Shown here: positions 6,459 to 6,512 of the stretch, piece by piece
How positions within the stretch are numbered: position 1 is the stretch's first letter
Layout of the letters: each line of letters begins with the position of its first letter
From: an uncultured Phycisphaerales bacterium
Lineage (GTDB): Bacteria > Planctomycetota > Phycisphaerae > Phycisphaerales > UBA1924
Length of the DNA stretch: 6,512 nucleotides
Reading direction: 5' to 3'
Assembly: GCA_937871415.1 (NCBI GenBank)
Contig: CALMQD010000082.1
Location: 1 to 6,512 of the forward strand
Made by a program: the position numbers and the translations under genes
The notes under the pieces: generated by a model
Told to the model about the DNA's origin: nothing
Database searches by the model: none
What the model saw: only the letters and a program-made list of their open reading frames with translations

Positions 6459-6479
6459 TTTGCGCCGCAACGGCGCAAA
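6459..6479. repeat. Perfect 8-bp inverted repeat in the 3' intergenic region
   Basis: TTTGCGCC (6459-6466) and GGCGCAAA (6472-6479) are exact complements around GCAAC. No T-tract follows on either strand, so it is not a classical terminator. It ends 17 nt before the -10-like TAGGAT at 6497, so its right arm occupies the -35 position. That placement would suit an operator for the next gene, or a factor-dependent terminator hairpin for the transporter transcript. Confidence 0.45.
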
Positions 6480-6496
6480 GTCCCGCCTCGTCTGCG

Positions 6497-6502
6497 TAGG
6501 AT
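6497..6502 (+). promoter_or_regulatory. Candidate -10 element (TAGGAT) for a gene beyond the right edge
   Basis: TAGGAT lies in CGTAGGATG, which differs at one position from CGTATGATG at 4200-4208. No start codon with a convincing open frame follows inside the remaining 10 nt, so the gene it might serve is outside the window. Confidence 0.3.
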
Positions 6503-6512
6503 GATCGAGCGA

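Noticed and set aside
3930..6470. Minus-strand open frame of 846 codons covering the transporter gene
   Set aside because: The translation is very rich in Arg, His and Asp, as expected for an antisense shadow of GC-rich coding DNA. The + strand frame encodes a recognisable transporter.
4220..6499. + strand open frame of 759 codons in another frame over the transporter
   Set aside because: Arg/Gly/Ala-rich out-of-frame translation with no hydrophobic pattern. The transporter frame explains the sequence.

Overview
This is a very GC-rich window with three complete co-directional genes on the + strand and the start of a fourth gene on the - strand at the left edge. Codon third positions are strongly G/C. 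The intergenic regions contain short A/T islands of the form gTAnnAT or gTAGACT. The gene styles, the GC content and the -10-like islands suggest a planctomycete, possibly Phycisphaerae-like, but no marker gene is present, so this assignment is tentative.

Layout. (1) Positions 1-274 on the - strand hold the N-terminal 91 residues of a small lipoprotein that runs off the window. (2) Positions 275-675 are a divergent intergenic region of about 400 bp with several short inverted repeats and no gene I can support. (3) Positions 676-2139 encode a phosphomannomutase/phosphoglucomutase with all four signature loops of the alpha-D-phosphohexomutase family intact. (4) Positions 2262-4136 encode an unusual P-loop NTPase in which two transmembrane helices and a low-complexity linker lie between Walker A and Walker B. 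This architecture resembles the KAP NTPases. (5) Positions 4137-4349 are a leader region with a -10-like TATGAT and a strong bulged hairpin just before the next start. (6) Positions 4350-6392 encode an APC-superfamily transporter with a C-terminal universal-stress-protein-like domain. Its motif pattern matches the KimA potassium importer closely. (7) Positions 6393-6512 hold a possible weak terminator, a perfect 8-bp hairpin and a -10-like TAGGAT that probably belongs to a gene beyond the right edge.

The three + strand genes are separated by gaps of 122 and 213 bp, and each gap holds its own -10-like sequence. They therefore look like neighbouring separate transcription units rather than a tight operon, and no shared pathway can be claimed. 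The phosphohexomutase supplies sugar-1-phosphates for nucleotide-sugar and polysaccharide synthesis. The transporter probably brings K+ (or, less likely, amino acids) into the cytoplasm. The membrane-embedded NTPase has no assigned role. I saw no mobile element, CRISPR array, tRNA or rRNA.
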